Part shown: one piece after another, positions 14,166 through 14,586 of the stretch
Position numbering within the stretch: the first letter of the stretch is position 1
Layout: each line of letters opens with the position of its first letter
Assembly (NCBI GenBank): GCA_023139025.1
Contig: JAGLOH010000020.1
Span: 1 to 14,586, forward strand
Length of the DNA stretch: 14,586 nucleotides
Origin: Candidatus Heimdallarchaeota archaeon
Lineage (GTDB): Archaea > Asgardarchaeota > Heimdallarchaeia > Heimdallarchaeales > Heimdallarchaeaceae
Reading direction: 5' to 3'
Notes under the pieces: generated by a model
Told to the model about the DNA's origin: nothing
Seen by the model: the letters and a program-made list of their open reading frames with translations, nothing else
The model's database searches: none
Made by a program: the position numbers and the translations under genes

Positions 14166-14235
14166 AAAAAGATATCATAATTCCCCTTATAAACTCACTA
14201 AAAATTGAAATTTCCTTAAATTAGAAAAAAAGACT

Positions 14236-14406
14236 TCACCCGAAAATATCATCAAATTTGACTGCAGACCAATCTATTAAGCTGAAAATTAGTGCAAAGA
14301 TTATAGCAAAAATAACGATAGCAATACCAATAAGTAGAATCTCTTCTAGAATGGGGCCTCCTCTTTTCTTTGATCTTAAAGTCTTAAGAAATTCAATTAT
14401 GAACAT
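14236..14406 (-). CDS. Small type-IV-pilin-like protein (class III signal peptide)
   Basis: A 56-residue reading frame. It begins MFIIEFLKTLRSKKRGGPIL, continues EEILLIGIAIVIFAIIF, then ALIFSLIDWSAVKFDDIFG. The charged KKRGG followed by a glutamate and an unbroken stretch of about 20 hydrophobic residues is the layout of archaeal prepilin/archaellin class III signal peptides, where a PibD/FlaK-type peptidase would cut near RGG. After the helix only about 14 residues remain, so it is a minimal pilin-like subunit or a small single-helix membrane protein. ATG 14406 has a TATA-like box about 31 nt upstream (plus 14432-14442), predicting a leaderless mRNA. It is divergent from the secreted protein gene at 14517. 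Confidence 0.6.
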   Translation of the reverse strand: MFIIEFLKTLRSKKRGGPILEEILLIGIAIVIFAIIFALIFSLIDWSAVKFDDIFG

Positions 14407-14431
14407 CTTTCTCAATATAGAAATGCAAAGT

Positions 14432-14442
14432 TTTTATTTAAA
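14432..14442 (-). promoter_or_regulatory. TATA box of the pilin-like gene
   Basis: On the minus strand TTTAAATAAAA is centred about 31 nt before ATG 14406, the spacing expected for a leaderless archaeal transcript. Confidence 0.55.
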
Positions 14443-14482
14443 CCCAACAAGATTCAGATATTGTAGATATGATTTTACTCAG

Positions 14483-14490
14483 TTTATAAA
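14483..14490 (+). promoter_or_regulatory. TATA box of the secreted protein gene at the right edge
   Basis: TTTATAAA is centred about 30 nt before ATG 14517, so transcription would start essentially at that ATG. Confidence 0.6.
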
Positions 14491-14516
14491 TGAATTTTCA
14501 GATTATAATACAGATA

Positions 14517-14586
14517 ATGAGAAACACAACTAGAAACATGTTATTGGTGTTAATATTCTTCTGTTTTACCAGTTCTTTAGCTATTG
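14517..14586 (+). CDS. Start of a probable secreted or lipid-anchored protein (truncated by window end)
   Basis: Only the first 23 codons are in the window. They read MRNTTRNMLLVLIFF followed by CFTSSLAI: a short positively charged start, then a hydrophobic core and small residues, as in a Sec signal peptide. The frame is open to the window edge. ATG 14517 is supported by TTTATAAA 30 nt upstream; the in-frame ATG 14538 is an alternative start that would still leave a hydrophobic core. Function cannot be judged. It is divergent from the pilin-like gene, with a 110-nt shared intergenic region, so the two could belong to one cell-surface locus. Confidence 0.5.
   Translation, partial: MRNTTRNMLLVLIFFCFTSSLAI

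Noticed and set aside
14258..14533. 91-codon plus-strand frame at the right end
   Set aside because: It is antisense to the 56-codon pilin-like frame, which has a far better protein signature and a well-placed TATA box; the plus frame has no such support.
1..14586. CRISPR array, insertion sequence or multi-gene defence island
   Set aside because: I saw no regularly spaced repeats, transposase or cas-like proteins. The only defence-type gene is the solitary methyltransferase.

Overview
The window looks like a chromosomal segment of an AT-rich archaeon. The evidence is archaeal-type genes (form III-like RuBisCO, ribose-1,5-bisphosphate isomerase, RNase P protein Rnp4), two tRNA genes with encoded CCA, and TATA-like boxes placed about 26-31 nt before start codons, as expected for leaderless archaeal transcripts. 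A stand-alone Roadblock/LC7 protein, FtsZ and a polyproline-tailed protein would fit an Asgard-type archaeon. That lineage is inference; no Asgard-only signature gene is visible.

Region by region: (1) 1-1757 carries the end of a ribose-1,5-bisphosphate isomerase gene followed by a RuBisCO gene. These are two consecutive steps of the archaeal AMP/nucleoside salvage route that feeds 3-phosphoglycerate into central carbon metabolism. (2) 1828-3130 holds an alpha/beta hydrolase and a convergent DinB-fold protein. (3) 3280-3521 holds two tandem glycine tRNAs (anticodons TCC and GCC). (4) 3631-5982 holds ftsZ, a hairpin terminator, and an unrecognised basic protein ending in five prolines. (5) 6082-7613 is a tight operon of RNase P protein 4, a YhbY/CRM RNA-binding protein and a polysaccharide-deacetylase-family protein. 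(6) 7599-11798 is a minus-strand block: a solitary Eco57I-type adenine methyltransferase, a Roadblock/LC7 protein, a BioD-like P-loop NTPase and a small hypothetical protein. (7) 11943-12689 is an unrecognised protein with a two-helix membrane anchor. (8) 12870-13982 is a class V aminotransferase (alanine-glyoxylate/serine-pyruvate type), bracketed by two tRNA 3'-end-like fragments in the same orientation that share an identical 16-bp segment. (9) At the right edge are a divergent 56-codon type-IV-pilin-like gene and the first codons of a secreted protein.

The most unusual points are the paired tRNA 3'-end fragments without a recognisable 5' half (one preceded by a long inverted repeat), a RuBisCO that keeps all catalytic residues I could align but has form-IV-like features after loop 6, the small pilin-like gene, and the polyproline tail of the gene after ftsZ. 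I did not find a CRISPR array, an insertion sequence, or a clear multi-gene defence system.
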